From an uncultured bacterium (lineage in GTDB: Bacteria; Desulfobacterota; BSN033; UBA1163), in contig CALLAL010000011.1 in assembly GCA_938002255.1 (NCBI GenBank), positions 41,129-105,128 of the forward strand: 64,000 bases of DNA, written 5' to 3'. Made by a program: the position numbers and the translations under genes. Positions 33,354-42,922 of the stretch are shown here, piece by piece. How positions within the stretch are numbered: the stretch's first letter is position 1; each line of letters starts with the position of its first letter. Below the pieces are notes generated by a model that worked only from the letters and a program-made list of their open reading frames with translations, was not told the origin of the DNA and searched no databases.

Positions 33354-34562
33354 ATGGATGACAAAAAGGATTTCGTGTTGGTGACGGTTTCCGGACCGGA
33401 TCAGCCTGGGATTACGGCGGCTTTCAGCCGGATTCTGGTGGACAACCAGGTCGAGGTAGTCGATATTGAACAAGCTTCGCTTCAGGATTTTTTGGGTCTC
33501 TCCTTCCTTCTCGATATGAGCGGGGCTAAACAATCGAAGGATGGCGTCCTGAAAGACCTTCTCTTTGAAGCGAGCCGTCTTGGTCTGACCCTTAACTTCC
33601 GACTCTATTCTGAAAGCGAGGTCAAAGCCAGAAACAACAAGAACCTATTTGTCCTCACCTACTTCGGCGATACTCGAGCCCTGGCTGAAATTTCCACTAT
33701 CCTGGCTGAGGAAAAGGCGAATATCGAAATGATCAGTAATCTTACCCGTCACTGTGCCATGTGTGTTGAATTGACCATCAACGTCAACCAGGTGGAAAGC
33801 CTTAGCCGACTTAAATCACGAGTAATTGCCAAAAGCCACGAGCTTAATATTGATCTTGCTCTTCAGAAAATGGAAGCCTATCGTAAAAACAAGCGCCTGG
33901 TCTTCTTTGACATGGATAGCACCCTGATTGAAATGGAAATCATCGATGAGATGGCAAAAAGGAGAGGGGTCTTCCAAGAGGTTTCAAGAATTACGGAAAA
34001 GGCGATGCGGGGAGATATTGACTTTGAAGAATCCCTGACCCAACGGGTCGCTCTTCTGAAAGGTTTAGAGATAGAGGAATTAGAAAAGATTAAAGAATCC
34101 ATGAAGCTCTCCGAAGGAGCTGATGAATTAGTGGCAACCCTCAAGCGCTTGGGCTTCACCCTTGGGGTGGTCAGTGGAGGATTCCTTTACTTTGCTGATT
34201 ATTTAAAGGAGAAACTGAACCTCGACTTTGCTTATGCAAACCGATTGGAGCTAAAGGAAGGAAGACTAACAGGACGGGTCATGGGAACGATCATTGATAA
34301 TGCTTATAAGGCAAAGATCGTCCATCAGGTCTCCCACGAAAAAGGGATTCTCTTAGATCAGACTGTTGCTATCGGTGATGGCGCCAATGACATCTTAATG
34401 TTAGGTCAAGCAGGGTTAGGTATCGCTTATAATGCCAAGGAAAGACTCCAACGGGCTGCCAATATGAGCCTGGGGCGAGCCCGTCTTAAAAATATCCTCT
34501 ATATCTTAGGCATCTCAGAAGAGGAGATGGACTCCTGGAGTGTTTGCAACCTGGACGACTGA
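33354..34562 (+). CDS. serB: Phosphoserine phosphatase with two ACT domains
   Basis: Last step of serine synthesis: O-phosphoserine to serine. Residues 1-85 and 95-170 are ACT domains (VSGPDQPGITAAFSRIL and LTYFGDTRALAEISTIL), probably for feedback by an amino acid. The HAD domain (about 180-395) has the nucleophile motif FDMDSTLIE with Asp186/Asp188, the SGG loop, a Lys and AIGDGANDILML. Length (402 aa) fits the two-ACT form. Start with AAAGGTG 8 bases upstream. Next to the spermidine synthase-like gene, with no functional link known. Confidence 0.95.
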   Translation: MDDKKDFVLVTVSGPDQPGITAAFSRILVDNQVEVVDIEQASLQDFLGLSFLLDMSGAKQSKDGVLKDLLFEASRLGLTLNFRLYSESEVKARNNKNLFVLTYFGDTRALAEISTILAEEKANIEMISNLTRHCAMCVELTINVNQVESLSRLKSRVIAKSHELNIDLALQKMEAYRKNKRLVFFDMDSTLIEMEIIDEMAKRRGVFQEVSRITEKAMRGDIDFEESLTQRVALLKGLEIEELEKIKESMKLSEGADELVATLKRLGFTLGVVSGGFLYFADYLKEKLNLDFAYANRLELKEGRLTGRVMGTIIDNAYKAKIVHQVSHEKGILLDQTVAIGDGANDILMLGQAGLGIAYNAKERLQRAANMSLGRARLKNILYILGISEEEMDSWSVCNLDD

Positions 34563-34735
34563 ATCCAAAATCGTCCGCAGCAAATCCAACGAGTCACCTC
34601 AGCGATGCATCATCCCGTTTGATTAAAACTCACTGGAGACCATTCATCCAAAGAAGACTTAACCTTCGAGATTTCTTGTTAACCTCCATTACGTCGGGGG
34701 CTGTCTTGTATTGAGACAGGGGGAGCAGAAAGGCA

Positions 34736-35617
34736 GTGAGACGGAATGTTCATCCTCCAGAGGTCATGGTGGAGCAATGCATAGGTTGCCAGAGATGCAT
34801 GTTGGTCTGCCCGAGTTTTGTTCTGGAGTTGGTTGAGGAAAAAGCAAAGGTACTCAGAGGCGATTGGTGTATCGGTTGCGGACACTGTGGTGCGGTCTGT
34901 CCGACGGATGCAATCCTTCAGGATGGAATGGCTTTTGAAAAACATCCCAAAGAAGGGAAAGAACCAGCCATCCCGCCGGATCTGCTGGAACTTCTCCTCC
35001 GGGAAAGACGGTCGATCCGAAACTTCACCACTGAGCCAGTTCCAAAAGAGATTCTGAAACAGGTCCTCGACACTGGAAGATATGCCCCGACCGGATCCAA
35101 CAGCCAGAATGTCCACTACATCGTGCTGACTTCAGAGGATCAGATCAATACGTTAAGAGAAATAACGCTCAAGTTTTATGAGAAAATCTTCTCCAAAGTA
35201 ACTCATTGGCCAGGACGTCTTCTTCTTTCTTTGCTTGCAGGGCGAAAGACGGTTGAATACCTTCGGGACATGCTTCCCAGAGTTGACTATTTTCGAGAAC
35301 AGATCCAACAGGGGAAAGATCGATTGTTTTATCATGCGCCAGTTGTCGTGTTGACCCATGCAGAATCCTGGGATAGTTCTTCTGCTTTTAATTGTTCTGT
35401 GGCGCTTTATCACTGTTCCTTAAAAGCCCATACCTTAGGGCTTGGATGCTGTTTCAATGGTTTTCTGGTCAATGCCGTCAATCATGACCCAGGGGTGAAG
35501 CATTGGCTGAACATTCCAAAGGGTCATCGATGCTACTCGGCCATGGCCCTCGGTTATCCAAGGGTGAAATATCCAAACCTGGTCCAACGTCGACCTCCCA
35601 GGGTGACCTGGCGGTAA
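34736..35617 (+). CDS. Ferredoxin-nitroreductase fusion
   Basis: An N-terminal ferredoxin domain has two 4Fe-4S motifs (CIGCQRCMLVCP and CIGCGHCGAVCP, residues about 15-62). A nitroreductase/FMN domain follows (RRSIRNFTTEPVPKEIL, YAPTGSNSQNVHYIVL). The fusion could pass ferredoxin electrons to FMN for reduction of nitro-, quinone- or enone-type compounds; the substrate is unknown. I keep the GTG at 34736 (AAAGG upstream); the ATG at 34766 (MVEQCIGC) is nearly as likely. A 6-bp hairpin CTGTCT/AGACAG (34701-34719) lies just upstream. Confidence 0.92.
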   Translation: MRRNVHPPEVMVEQCIGCQRCMLVCPSFVLELVEEKAKVLRGDWCIGCGHCGAVCPTDAILQDGMAFEKHPKEGKEPAIPPDLLELLLRERRSIRNFTTEPVPKEILKQVLDTGRYAPTGSNSQNVHYIVLTSEDQINTLREITLKFYEKIFSKVTHWPGRLLLSLLAGRKTVEYLRDMLPRVDYFREQIQQGKDRLFYHAPVVVLTHAESWDSSSAFNCSVALYHCSLKAHTLGLGCCFNGFLVNAVNHDPGVKHWLNIPKGHRCYSAMALGYPRVKYPNLVQRRPPRVTWR

Positions 35618-35680
35618 TGGGCACAGACATCCTGCCTTTGGAGAGGGGCAGGAAGATAAGAGGAGGAGGAATCCATCGCA

Positions 35681-37363
35681 ATGGCGAACGAATCGCAGAA
35701 GATCATTTACTCCATGATTGGTGTAAGCAAGTATCATGACAAGAGACCCATTCTGAAAGACATCTCCCTCTCCTATTTTTATGGTGCCAAGATAGGTGTT
35801 ATCGGCCTGAATGGGTCTGGAAAAAGTTCTCTTCTTCGCATCATCGCCGGCGAGGATAAGGACTTTATCGGACAAACCCTTCTCACCCCAGGGTTTACCA
35901 TTGGATTTCTCGAACAGGAACCAAAACTCGATGATCGCAAGACGGTTCGCGAGGTCGTTGAAGAAGGAGTCCAGGAGACGGTGGATCTCCTGAAGGAGTT
36001 CAACCAGATCAGCGAGCGGTTTTCAGAGCCTCTCTCCGAGGAGGAGATGAACCGCTTGATCGAACGGCAAGGTGCAGTTCAGGAGAAGCTTGATGCTCTT
36101 GATGCATGGGACCTGGATGCACGACTTGAGATGGCGATGGATGCGCTTCGATGCCCTCCAGGAGAAACACCCATAAAAATCCTTTCGGGAGGAGAACGAA
36201 GGCGCGTGGCGCTCTGCCGGCTTCTGCTCCGAAAACCTGATATCCTGCTCCTTGATGAACCCACCAACCATCTTGATGCCGAGACGGTTGCCTGGCTCGA
36301 ACAGCATCTGAAGCGGTACGAAGGGACGGTAATTGCCGTCACCCATGACCGTTATTTTTTGGATAATGTTGCCGGGTGGATTCTGGAGCTTGACCGGGGA
36401 GAAGGGATTCCGTGGAAGGGTAATTATTCTTCCTGGCTGGAGCAGAAAGAGAACCGCCTGAGACTTGAAGAGAAGGCGGAAAGCGAACGGCAAAAGACAC
36501 TTCAACGGGAACTCGAATGGATTCGGATGACCCCTAAAGGGAGACATGCGAAATCTAAAGCTCGGATTGCCTCCTATGAGGCTCTTCTTGGAAAAGGGAG
36601 CGAAAGGTTGGCTAAGGAGCTTGAGATTTATATTCCTCCTGGACCGAGGCTTGGAGATGTTGTGATTGAGTGTCGGGGGGTTACCAAATCCTATGGGGAT
36701 CGTATCCTGATGGAGAATCTCTCCTTTTCAATTCCTCCAGGCGGGATCGTTGGCGTCATTGGTCCTAATGGGGCTGGGAAGACCACCCTTTTTCGATTGA
36801 TCACAGGTCAGGAACAACCGGACGCTGGAGAGATCCGAATTGGAGAAACCGTTAAAATGGCTTATGTGGATCAGAGTCGGGAGCTCGATCCAGACCAGAC
36901 CCTCTGGGAGGTGATCTCTGAGAAAAAAGAAAGGATTCCGCTTGGCAGTCGCCAGGTTAATTCGCGAGCTTACGTGGCCCGTTTCAATTTTTCCGGAACA
37001 GATCAACAAAAAAAGGTAGGCATTCTATCAGGGGGAGAACGAAACCGCGTTCATCTGGCACGAATGCTCAAAGAGGAAGCTAATCTCCTTCTTCTCGATG
37101 AGCCGACAAACGACCTCGATGTAAACACCCTTCGAGCATTAGAGCAGGCCCTCGAGCATTTTGCAGGCTCTGTTGTTGTGATCAGCCATGACCGCTGGTT
37201 TCTTGATCGGATTGCTACCCATATCTTAGCTTTTGAGGGTGATAGCACCGTTATCTGGTTCGAGGGAAACTACTCCGAGTATGAAGCAGATCGAAAGCGC
37301 CGTCTTGGCGTGGCAGCAGATCAGCCCCACCGGATCAAATACCGACACCTGACAAGGGGATAG
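35681..37363 (+). CDS. ettA: Energy-dependent translational throttle protein EttA (ABC-F)
   Basis: Soluble ABC-F protein of 560 residues with two ATPase domains: Walker A GLNGSGKS (42-49) and GPNGAGKTT (near 360), two LSGGE signatures, and Walker B LLLLDEPTNHLD and LLLLDEPTNDLD. The linker with RELEWIRMTPKGRHAKSKAR is the P-site tRNA-interacting motif typical of EttA. It gates the first elongation step by ATP/ADP ratio. Length matches the EttA subgroup. The start has GGAGGAGG upstream at rather long spacing (about 11). It is followed by 162 bp with the fixC promoter. Confidence 0.95.
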   Translation: MANESQKIIYSMIGVSKYHDKRPILKDISLSYFYGAKIGVIGLNGSGKSSLLRIIAGEDKDFIGQTLLTPGFTIGFLEQEPKLDDRKTVREVVEEGVQETVDLLKEFNQISERFSEPLSEEEMNRLIERQGAVQEKLDALDAWDLDARLEMAMDALRCPPGETPIKILSGGERRRVALCRLLLRKPDILLLDEPTNHLDAETVAWLEQHLKRYEGTVIAVTHDRYFLDNVAGWILELDRGEGIPWKGNYSSWLEQKENRLRLEEKAESERQKTLQRELEWIRMTPKGRHAKSKARIASYEALLGKGSERLAKELEIYIPPGPRLGDVVIECRGVTKSYGDRILMENLSFSIPPGGIVGVIGPNGAGKTTLFRLITGQEQPDAGEIRIGETVKMAYVDQSRELDPDQTLWEVISEKKERIPLGSRQVNSRAYVARFNFSGTDQQKKVGILSGGERNRVHLARMLKEEANLLLLDEPTNDLDVNTLRALEQALEHFAGSVVVISHDRWFLDRIATHILAFEGDSTVIWFEGNYSEYEADRKRRLGVAADQPHRIKYRHLTRG

Positions 37364-37397
37364 AAAGGGATCTTACCCGAGTCTTAACATAGATCCT

Positions 37398-37463
37398 CAA
37401 GCGGTGATTTTTCCTATCTATTGACAAATCTAAGCCGCTTGTTTACTTTTCTCTCTAAACAAG
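37398..37463 (+). promoter_or_regulatory. fixC promoter with overlapping inverted repeats
   Basis: TTGACA (37421-37426) and TACTTT (37444-37449) are 17 bp apart. A perfect 8-bp inverted repeat CTTGTTTA/TAAACAAG with a 10-bp spacer (37438-37463) covers the -10 and start point. A second one, CAAGCGG/CCGCTTG (37398-37404 and 37435-37441), straddles the -35. The shared CCGCTTG can belong to only one at a time. The position fits an operator for a regulator of the whole fix/acd/hdr/etf block. Confidence 0.5.
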
Positions 37464-37525
37464 GTGCCTTTTTGACTATCCTGATGAAACGGCCATCGGA
37501 TGTTTGAAGATTAAAGGAGTTAGGC

Positions 37526-38815
37526 ATGGAGAAGGTAGATGTAATCGTTGTTGGGGGGGGATTGGCAGGACTCTCCTGTGCTTATGAGTTAACAGAGTCA
37601 GGGATGACCGTGCTTGTCCTCGAGCGGGGCGACTTTTCAGGAAGCAAGAATGTGACTGGAGGGAGGATCTATCTTCGCCCAATCCTTCCTTTCCTTCCGG
37701 ATATCTGGAAAGATGCTCCCTTTGAACGGCATGTGACGAAAGAGGTTTTCACCTTGATGGGGCAGGGCAATTCCACCACTTTTGAATTTTATAGTGACCG
37801 TTTCAACGAAGAACCCTTTCCCAGTTATACGATTCTGAGAGCGACTTTTGATCGATGGTTTGCCGATCTCGTTTCTGCAAGAGGAGGATTTGTAATTCCT
37901 CAGAAGATTGTTGAAGACCTCATTCGAGAGAATGGAAAAGTCATCGGAGTCAGAACGGGTGATGAGGAAATCGGAGCGGATTGCGTCGTGGCGGCCGATG
38001 GAATCCTCTCCTTTATGGCAGAGAAGGCTGGACTTCGAAAACCCTTCCAACCGCAATATATGGCCTTAGGGTTTAAGGAAGTGATCCAGCTTGACTCAAA
38101 AACCATTGAAGATCGGTTTCGACTCGGTGAACATGAAGGAGCGGCCCAACTCTTCATCGGATCCCTCACAAAAGGAATGATGGGTGGAGGATTTCTCTAC
38201 ACCAATCGGGAGAGCCTTTCCCTTGGTATGGTCATCGGCCTTCACTCCCTCAATTCAAAAGAACCTCGTGAGGAAGTTTATAAACTGCTCGACCAGTTCA
38301 AGGAACGACCCGAGATCCAAAACTTAATCAGAGGGGGTGAAACGATTGAATATTCTTCCCACCTGATTACGGAAGGTGGGATTCATACAATGCCCAAACT
38401 TTATACCGATGGGATGCTTGTGGTAGGTGATGCCGCTGGCCTTGGGCTCAATATGCTGGTCACCGTGAGAGGGATGGAGTATGCAGTGGTCTCGGGGGTG
38501 TTAGCGGCTCGAACCATCAAGAGGGCGAAAGAGAGGAACGATTTCTCGGCTCCCTCCCTCGCAGAATATGAGACCCTTCTCAATGAGAGTTTCATCCTGA
38601 AGGAGATGAAGACGTTTCAACATACCCCAGCCGTCCTGGAGAATAAAAGGCTTTTTATGAGGTATCCCCAAGTGATCTGCGATCTCTTCGAAAAGGTCAT
38701 ATGGGTGGACGAGAATCCCAAAGAGGCAATCTACAAAACCAAAGTGGCAGAATTGAAGAAGGAATTTTTTAATTTACAGACCTTCAGGGATTGGTTACAG
38801 TTTAAAAAGATTTAA
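37526..38815 (+). CDS. fixC: FixC-type flavoprotein (ETF:quinone oxidoreductase-like)
   Basis: FAD enzyme of 429 residues that takes electrons from an ETF (FixAB) and passes them to quinone. The FAD Rossmann motif VVGGGLAGLSCAYEL (about 10-24) and the second FAD motif LVVGDAAGLGLNM are intact. It lacks the C-terminal iron-sulfur domain of mitochondrial ETF-QO; this is supplied by FixX, encoded next. AAGGAG is 6 bases before the ATG. It heads the electron-transfer cluster that ends with etfBA 9 kb later. FixABCX complexes bifurcate electrons from NADH to quinone and ferredoxin in nitrogen fixers; here acyl-CoA is the likelier donor. Confidence 0.93.
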   Translation: MEKVDVIVVGGGLAGLSCAYELTESGMTVLVLERGDFSGSKNVTGGRIYLRPILPFLPDIWKDAPFERHVTKEVFTLMGQGNSTTFEFYSDRFNEEPFPSYTILRATFDRWFADLVSARGGFVIPQKIVEDLIRENGKVIGVRTGDEEIGADCVVAADGILSFMAEKAGLRKPFQPQYMALGFKEVIQLDSKTIEDRFRLGEHEGAAQLFIGSLTKGMMGGGFLYTNRESLSLGMVIGLHSLNSKEPREEVYKLLDQFKERPEIQNLIRGGETIEYSSHLITEGGIHTMPKLYTDGMLVVGDAAGLGLNMLVTVRGMEYAVVSGVLAARTIKRAKERNDFSAPSLAEYETLLNESFILKEMKTFQHTPAVLENKRLFMRYPQVICDLFEKVIWVDENPKEAIYKTKVAELKKEFFNLQTFRDWLQFKKI

Positions 38816-38916
38816 GAGGGTCAGTCAAAGATCAAAACCAAGGCTTTTTGACATTTTGCGTCTGAAATTCTTTTGTAATCTAAGCCTTGAGATTCAAGAT
38901 TTCGATAGGAGGTTTG

Positions 38917-39189
38917 ATGAAAATCACGGAAAAGTTGGCTCTCGATGCCTTTAAAAACGATAAGGAGACCCACATCCTCCTTGATCAAAAAATTTGTCAG
39001 ACCTGTAAGGAACGGTTCTGTGTTTACGCCTGCCCAGCTAACCTTTACTCCTTGAATGAGAAGGGAGAGATGGTCGTTGAATTTGCTGGATGTCTCGAAT
39101 GTGGGACGTGTATGATTGCCTGCATCTATGGCTCAGTGAAGTGGAAATATCCTCGGAGCGAATATGGCGTCCAGTACCGCTTCGGATAG
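38917..39189 (+). CDS. fixX: FixX ferredoxin-like protein
   Basis: Small ferredoxin partner of FixC (90 aa). Eight Cys are available (27, 30, 35, 39 and 59, 62, 65, 69), enough for two [4Fe-4S] clusters; several FixX, such as that of E. coli, keep only the second set. The C-terminus WKYPRSEYGVQYRFG is diagnostic. The ATG at 38917 follows AGGAGG; a longer reading upstream is unlikely. The 101-bp gap after fixC contains an inverted repeat AAGGCTT/AAGCCTT. Confidence 0.94.
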   Translation: MKITEKLALDAFKNDKETHILLDQKICQTCKERFCVYACPANLYSLNEKGEMVVEFAGCLECGTCMIACIYGSVKWKYPRSEYGVQYRFG

Positions 39190-39350
39190 TGGCTGCCTGC
39201 CATTTCTTCCAGGATGCGATGATGATGGCAACTCCTAAACTTCTGTCACTCCTCAACCATATTTCAGAGATCATCAATAACATGTTTGAAATGAGTTAAC
39301 AGTCTGTAACGTAACATAATGCCTCACAAACTTTAAGGAGACAGTGAAAG

Positions 39351-40532
39351 ATGTTTGACCAGAGCACCCTCATTCCAACAGAAATGCTCAAAGAATTTAA
39401 AGAGAAAATTCACTTGATTGCCCGAGAGAAGATTGCACCTCAGGCTTCTCTCGTAGATGAAGAAGAGTTCTTTAATCGGGAAGTAGAATCTCTTTTATGG
39501 GATCAAGGATTGCTCACCCTTACTTTTCCGGAAGAGTATGGTGGAATAGGTCGAGATCAAACGGTTGCCCTTTGCCTTGCAGTAGAAGAGATTGCAAAAT
39601 ACTGTGCCGCTTCGGCTCTCTTATTAATCATTCAGGCCGTGGGAAGCTTTCCGATTATCTACGGAGGCTCTGAGGCCTTGAAGAAGAAGTACCTTCCTCA
39701 GATGAGTCAGGGCCGTAAACTGGTAGCCTACCTCGTGACTGAACCCTGGGCTGGCTCGGATGTCGCCGGCATTCGAACGACGGCAAGGAGGGTAGGGGAT
39801 GCTTATATTCTCAACGGTGCCAAATGTTTTTCAACGAATGGTGGGGTGGCTGGAATTTATTCCGTTCTGGCGAAGACTTCGGAAGAGAGGGGGAAAAGTT
39901 CCTTTTTTTTGGTAGAAAGAGAAACCCCTGGTTTACAAATCGGGCGAACCGAACGAAAATTAGGCCAGAGAGGTTCTAATACGACAGAGGTCTTTCTCGA
40001 TGAGGTCAGAGTTCCCGCAGAACATCTTTTAGGAAAAGAGGGAGAGGGTTTTTTAATTGCGATGAAGGATTTTGATATGTCCCGTCCTGCGATTGGTGCT
40101 CAGGCTCTGGGTATAGCTGAAGGCGCGGTTGAAATGCTTCTTCAATCCATCGAGGAGAGAAACCATCTGGGTAAATCTTTCCCAGACTATCAGATTATTC
40201 AGGCTGTTCTCGCAGAGGCAACAACCCTGATCGAGGCATCACGGGGATTAATCTACCGTGCAGCCATTTTACATGATGAAGGGAGGAGTCATACCAAACT
40301 GGCCTCGATGGCCAAATGTTTTGCCTCTGATGCGGCAATGAAAATTACGACCGAAGTGATTGATGTCCTTCAAATCCTTGAAGGCCTTGGTTCCCCGAGA
40401 CAATTTGAGGTTGAAAGAATGTTTCGTGATGCCAAGTTGACTCAGATCTTCGAGGGAACGAACCAGATCCAGCGCCTGGTGATTGCACGTCAAACGGTCA
40501 AAGAACGCATTGGAAGATCGATTAAAGAGTGA
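39351..40532 (+). CDS. Acyl-CoA dehydrogenase 1
   Basis: FAD enzyme (393 aa) that introduces a trans-2,3 double bond in acyl-CoA and reduces ETF. Family segments are TEPWAGSDVAGIRTTA and IFEGTNQIQRLVIAR, with the catalytic base Glu368 kept (EGT motif). The Glu position suggests short- or medium-chain substrates, not the isovaleryl type, but chain length is not fixed by sequence. AAGGAG is 10 bases before the ATG. Two homologues follow directly. Confidence 0.93.
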   Translation: MFDQSTLIPTEMLKEFKEKIHLIAREKIAPQASLVDEEEFFNREVESLLWDQGLLTLTFPEEYGGIGRDQTVALCLAVEEIAKYCAASALLLIIQAVGSFPIIYGGSEALKKKYLPQMSQGRKLVAYLVTEPWAGSDVAGIRTTARRVGDAYILNGAKCFSTNGGVAGIYSVLAKTSEERGKSSFFLVERETPGLQIGRTERKLGQRGSNTTEVFLDEVRVPAEHLLGKEGEGFLIAMKDFDMSRPAIGAQALGIAEGAVEMLLQSIEERNHLGKSFPDYQIIQAVLAEATTLIEASRGLIYRAAILHDEGRSHTKLASMAKCFASDAAMKITTEVIDVLQILEGLGSPRQFEVERMFRDAKLTQIFEGTNQIQRLVIARQTVKERIGRSIKE

Positions 40533-40574
40533 GGGATCACGGAAGGACTTGAACCAACCAGGGGGAAAGAAAGT

Positions 40575-41723
40575 ATGGATTTCAGTCTGACGTCTCGACA
40601 GAAGCTCCTGAAAGAAGCGGTTCGAGAATTTATGAAAGGGGAGTGTGATCCCGTCAAAACACTCGAACTCTCGAAAAAGAAGCAGTTCCCCTGGGAGATT
40701 TACCGGAAAGCCGGGCAGCATGGCTATCTCGCCTCCTATTATCCCAAGGAGTTAGGGGGTCAGGGTCTCCCTTTGCTCGATTATTGTCTCTTGATGGAAG
40801 AGATGATTCGCTATGACCACCGGATTGGTATGGCATTGAGCTTGGGTTCTATTCCTGCGAAAACGCTTCTGAGATTCGGAAACGATGAGCAGAAGAAAAA
40901 GTATCTTCCGAGGCTGACCAAAGGCGAAGCCGTTGCTTCCATTGCTGTGACTGAGCCCAATCACGGAAGTGATATTCGTTTTCTCGACACCCGTGCGGAA
41001 CGGAAGGGAGACGAGTATATCCTCAATGGAAATAAAATCTTCATCACAAATGCGGATATCTCCGATTTCTACACGGTCTTTGCCCAGACGAACCCCGATG
41101 CCCCTCCCTATCGGGGAATCAGTGGTTTTATTGTGGAAAGGGAACAGGAAGGGGTCACGGCCATCGATCTTGGAGATAAGATTGGACTGAAGACCACCTC
41201 TTCCTGCAGCATCGAATTTCGGGATGTCAAGGTTCACAAAAGGAATCTATTGGGAAAGGAAAACCATGGCTTCACCTATATTATGGAAGCGTTAAATGAA
41301 GGAAGGGCGGAGATCGCCAATGAAGCCGTTGGCCTTGCAAGAGGGGTATACGATCGTGCCCTTTTCCATACCAAGACCCGGGTACAATTCGGACAGAAGA
41401 TTGGGAAGTTTCAAAACATCTCCCATATGATCGTGGAGATGTCTGAGGAGATTGAATCCGCAGCCCTCTTAGCTTATAAAGCGGTCTGGCTGATTGATCA
41501 AGGAAAAATGGATTTAGCGACCTGCTTGCAGGCAAAGGTAAAATGCACGTTGACCGCCATCGATGTAAGCCTGAAGGCGATGCAGATCTACGCAGGCTAT
41601 GGCCTCTTTGAAGAGCAGTTCATTTCAGGGTATTTAGGAGATGCCCTTGCGACCTGGCTCCTTGAAGGCACAGGGCAGATCCAGCGAAATACGGTGGCGA
41701 GTCAGATCCTTGGAAAATTGTAA
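40575..41723 (+). CDS. Acyl-CoA dehydrogenase 2
   Basis: Second acyl-CoA dehydrogenase of the series (382 aa), clearly diverged from its neighbours. TEPNHGSDIRFLDTRAERKG and TSSCSIEFRDVKV are family segments; the catalytic Glu is in LLEGTGQIQRNTVA (about 364). It lies 42 bp after the first gene with GGGGGAAAG upstream. It may handle a different acyl-CoA or form a hetero-oligomer with its neighbours; nothing in the sequence decides this. Confidence 0.93.
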   Translation: MDFSLTSRQKLLKEAVREFMKGECDPVKTLELSKKKQFPWEIYRKAGQHGYLASYYPKELGGQGLPLLDYCLLMEEMIRYDHRIGMALSLGSIPAKTLLRFGNDEQKKKYLPRLTKGEAVASIAVTEPNHGSDIRFLDTRAERKGDEYILNGNKIFITNADISDFYTVFAQTNPDAPPYRGISGFIVEREQEGVTAIDLGDKIGLKTTSSCSIEFRDVKVHKRNLLGKENHGFTYIMEALNEGRAEIANEAVGLARGVYDRALFHTKTRVQFGQKIGKFQNISHMIVEMSEEIESAALLAYKAVWLIDQGKMDLATCLQAKVKCTLTAIDVSLKAMQIYAGYGLFEEQFISGYLGDALATWLLEGTGQIQRNTVASQILGKL

Positions 41724-41773
41724 GCCAGAGAGGTTCATCTTATAATGAGAATGAGATATTGAGGAGAGGGTTT

Positions 41774-42922
41774 ATGGATTTTGAATGGTCCAATCGACAA
41801 AAACAGATACGACAGGCAGCAAGGGAATTTGCCGAAGGAGAACTCGTGCCCATTGGAAAAGAGTGTGAAGCTAAAGGAACCTTTCCAAAGGATCTCCTTA
41901 AAAAGGCAGCGCAGTTGGGTTTCATTGGGTGTTTCATCAAGAAAGAGTACGGGGGTCTCGGTTTAGGTTTGACCGAACACGCCATCATCCTTGAAGAGTT
42001 CTGGAGGGCAGAGCCAGGACTGGCGCAGGTGCTCGCTCAGCCTGCCTTTGGTTCAGATATCCTTTTACTTTATGGAACGGAGGAGCAGAAAAAGAACTTC
42101 CTCCCCCCCATTGCCAAGGGAGATTGGGTGATGGGTTTTTCGATTACCGAACCTGAGGCAGGGAGCGATGCGGGCTCTGTAGCGACCACGGCGGTTAAAG
42201 AAGGGGAGGAGTATGTGATCAATGGCAGTAAGGTCATGATCAGCAATGGTACGGAAGCCAGGTTCCTTCTCGTCTTCTGTTTGACCGATCCAAAGGAGAC
42301 TTCTAAAACAAAACGTCACAGTATCCTCCTGGTTGAGACGGACCGACCCGGATATAAGGCAGATCGGATCCAGGGAAAGATGGGGCTCCACGCCTCGGAT
42401 ACGGCCAATATCTTTTTCAATAATGTAAGAGTGCCGAAAGAGAATCTTGTGGGCACCGAGGGAAATGGATTTTCTCAGCTCATCGAATTTCTCAATCGGT
42501 CACGGGTGATCATCGCGGCTCATGCGACTGGTCTTGCACAGGGGGCCATGGAGCAGGCTATAAACTATGTGAAGAAGAGGAAACAGTTTGGAAGAACAAT
42601 AGCCTCCTTTCAAATCACCCAATTCAAAGTGGCTGAAATGGCTACACTCGTTGAGACCGCAAGGGATTTAACTTACAAAGCCTGCTGGTATGTGGATCGA
42701 GGAACTCCCAATCCCAAACTTTCCTCGATGGCAAAGTGGTGGGCCTCACATGTAGCGGTGAGGGTAGTGGATGAAGCCCTTCAGCTCCATGGGGGATATG
42801 GCTACCTGGATGATTATCCAATCGAGCGTTTTTATCGAGCCGCCAAATTGCTCGAACTCTATGAGGGAACGAAAGAAATTCAGAAATTAGTGATCGGCCG
42901 TCAGGTCCTTGGAGTTCGTTAA
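41774..42922 (+). CDS. Acyl-CoA dehydrogenase 3
   Basis: Third acyl-CoA dehydrogenase (382 aa). Segments SITEPEAGSDAGSVATTAV and LYEGTKEIQKLVIGRQVLG are intact, catalytic Glu about 364. Start at the ATG at 41774 with GGAGAGGG upstream; a TTG at 41759 in frame has no ribosome binding site. It is followed by 102 bp and then hdrA. Three non-identical dehydrogenases in a row suggest stepwise oxidation of one branched or cyclic substrate, or substrate breadth. Confidence 0.93.
   Translation: MDFEWSNRQKQIRQAAREFAEGELVPIGKECEAKGTFPKDLLKKAAQLGFIGCFIKKEYGGLGLGLTEHAIILEEFWRAEPGLAQVLAQPAFGSDILLLYGTEEQKKNFLPPIAKGDWVMGFSITEPEAGSDAGSVATTAVKEGEEYVINGSKVMISNGTEARFLLVFCLTDPKETSKTKRHSILLVETDRPGYKADRIQGKMGLHASDTANIFFNNVRVPKENLVGTEGNGFSQLIEFLNRSRVIIAAHATGLAQGAMEQAINYVKKRKQFGRTIASFQITQFKVAEMATLVETARDLTYKACWYVDRGTPNPKLSSMAKWWASHVAVRVVDEALQLHGGYGYLDDYPIERFYRAAKLLELYEGTKEIQKLVIGRQVLGVR

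Noticed and set aside
32706..33533. Open frame of 275 codons on the minus strand
   Set aside because: Antisense to the spermidine synthase-like domain and serB; its product has no recognisable motif.
34701..34719. CTGTCT/AGACAG hairpin before the nitroreductase gene
   Set aside because: No T tract and no second copy seen; could be chance, mentioned only in the gene entry.
39038..39283. Minus-strand frame over fixX
   Set aside because: Antisense to a clear ferredoxin with eight ligating Cys; no family match.
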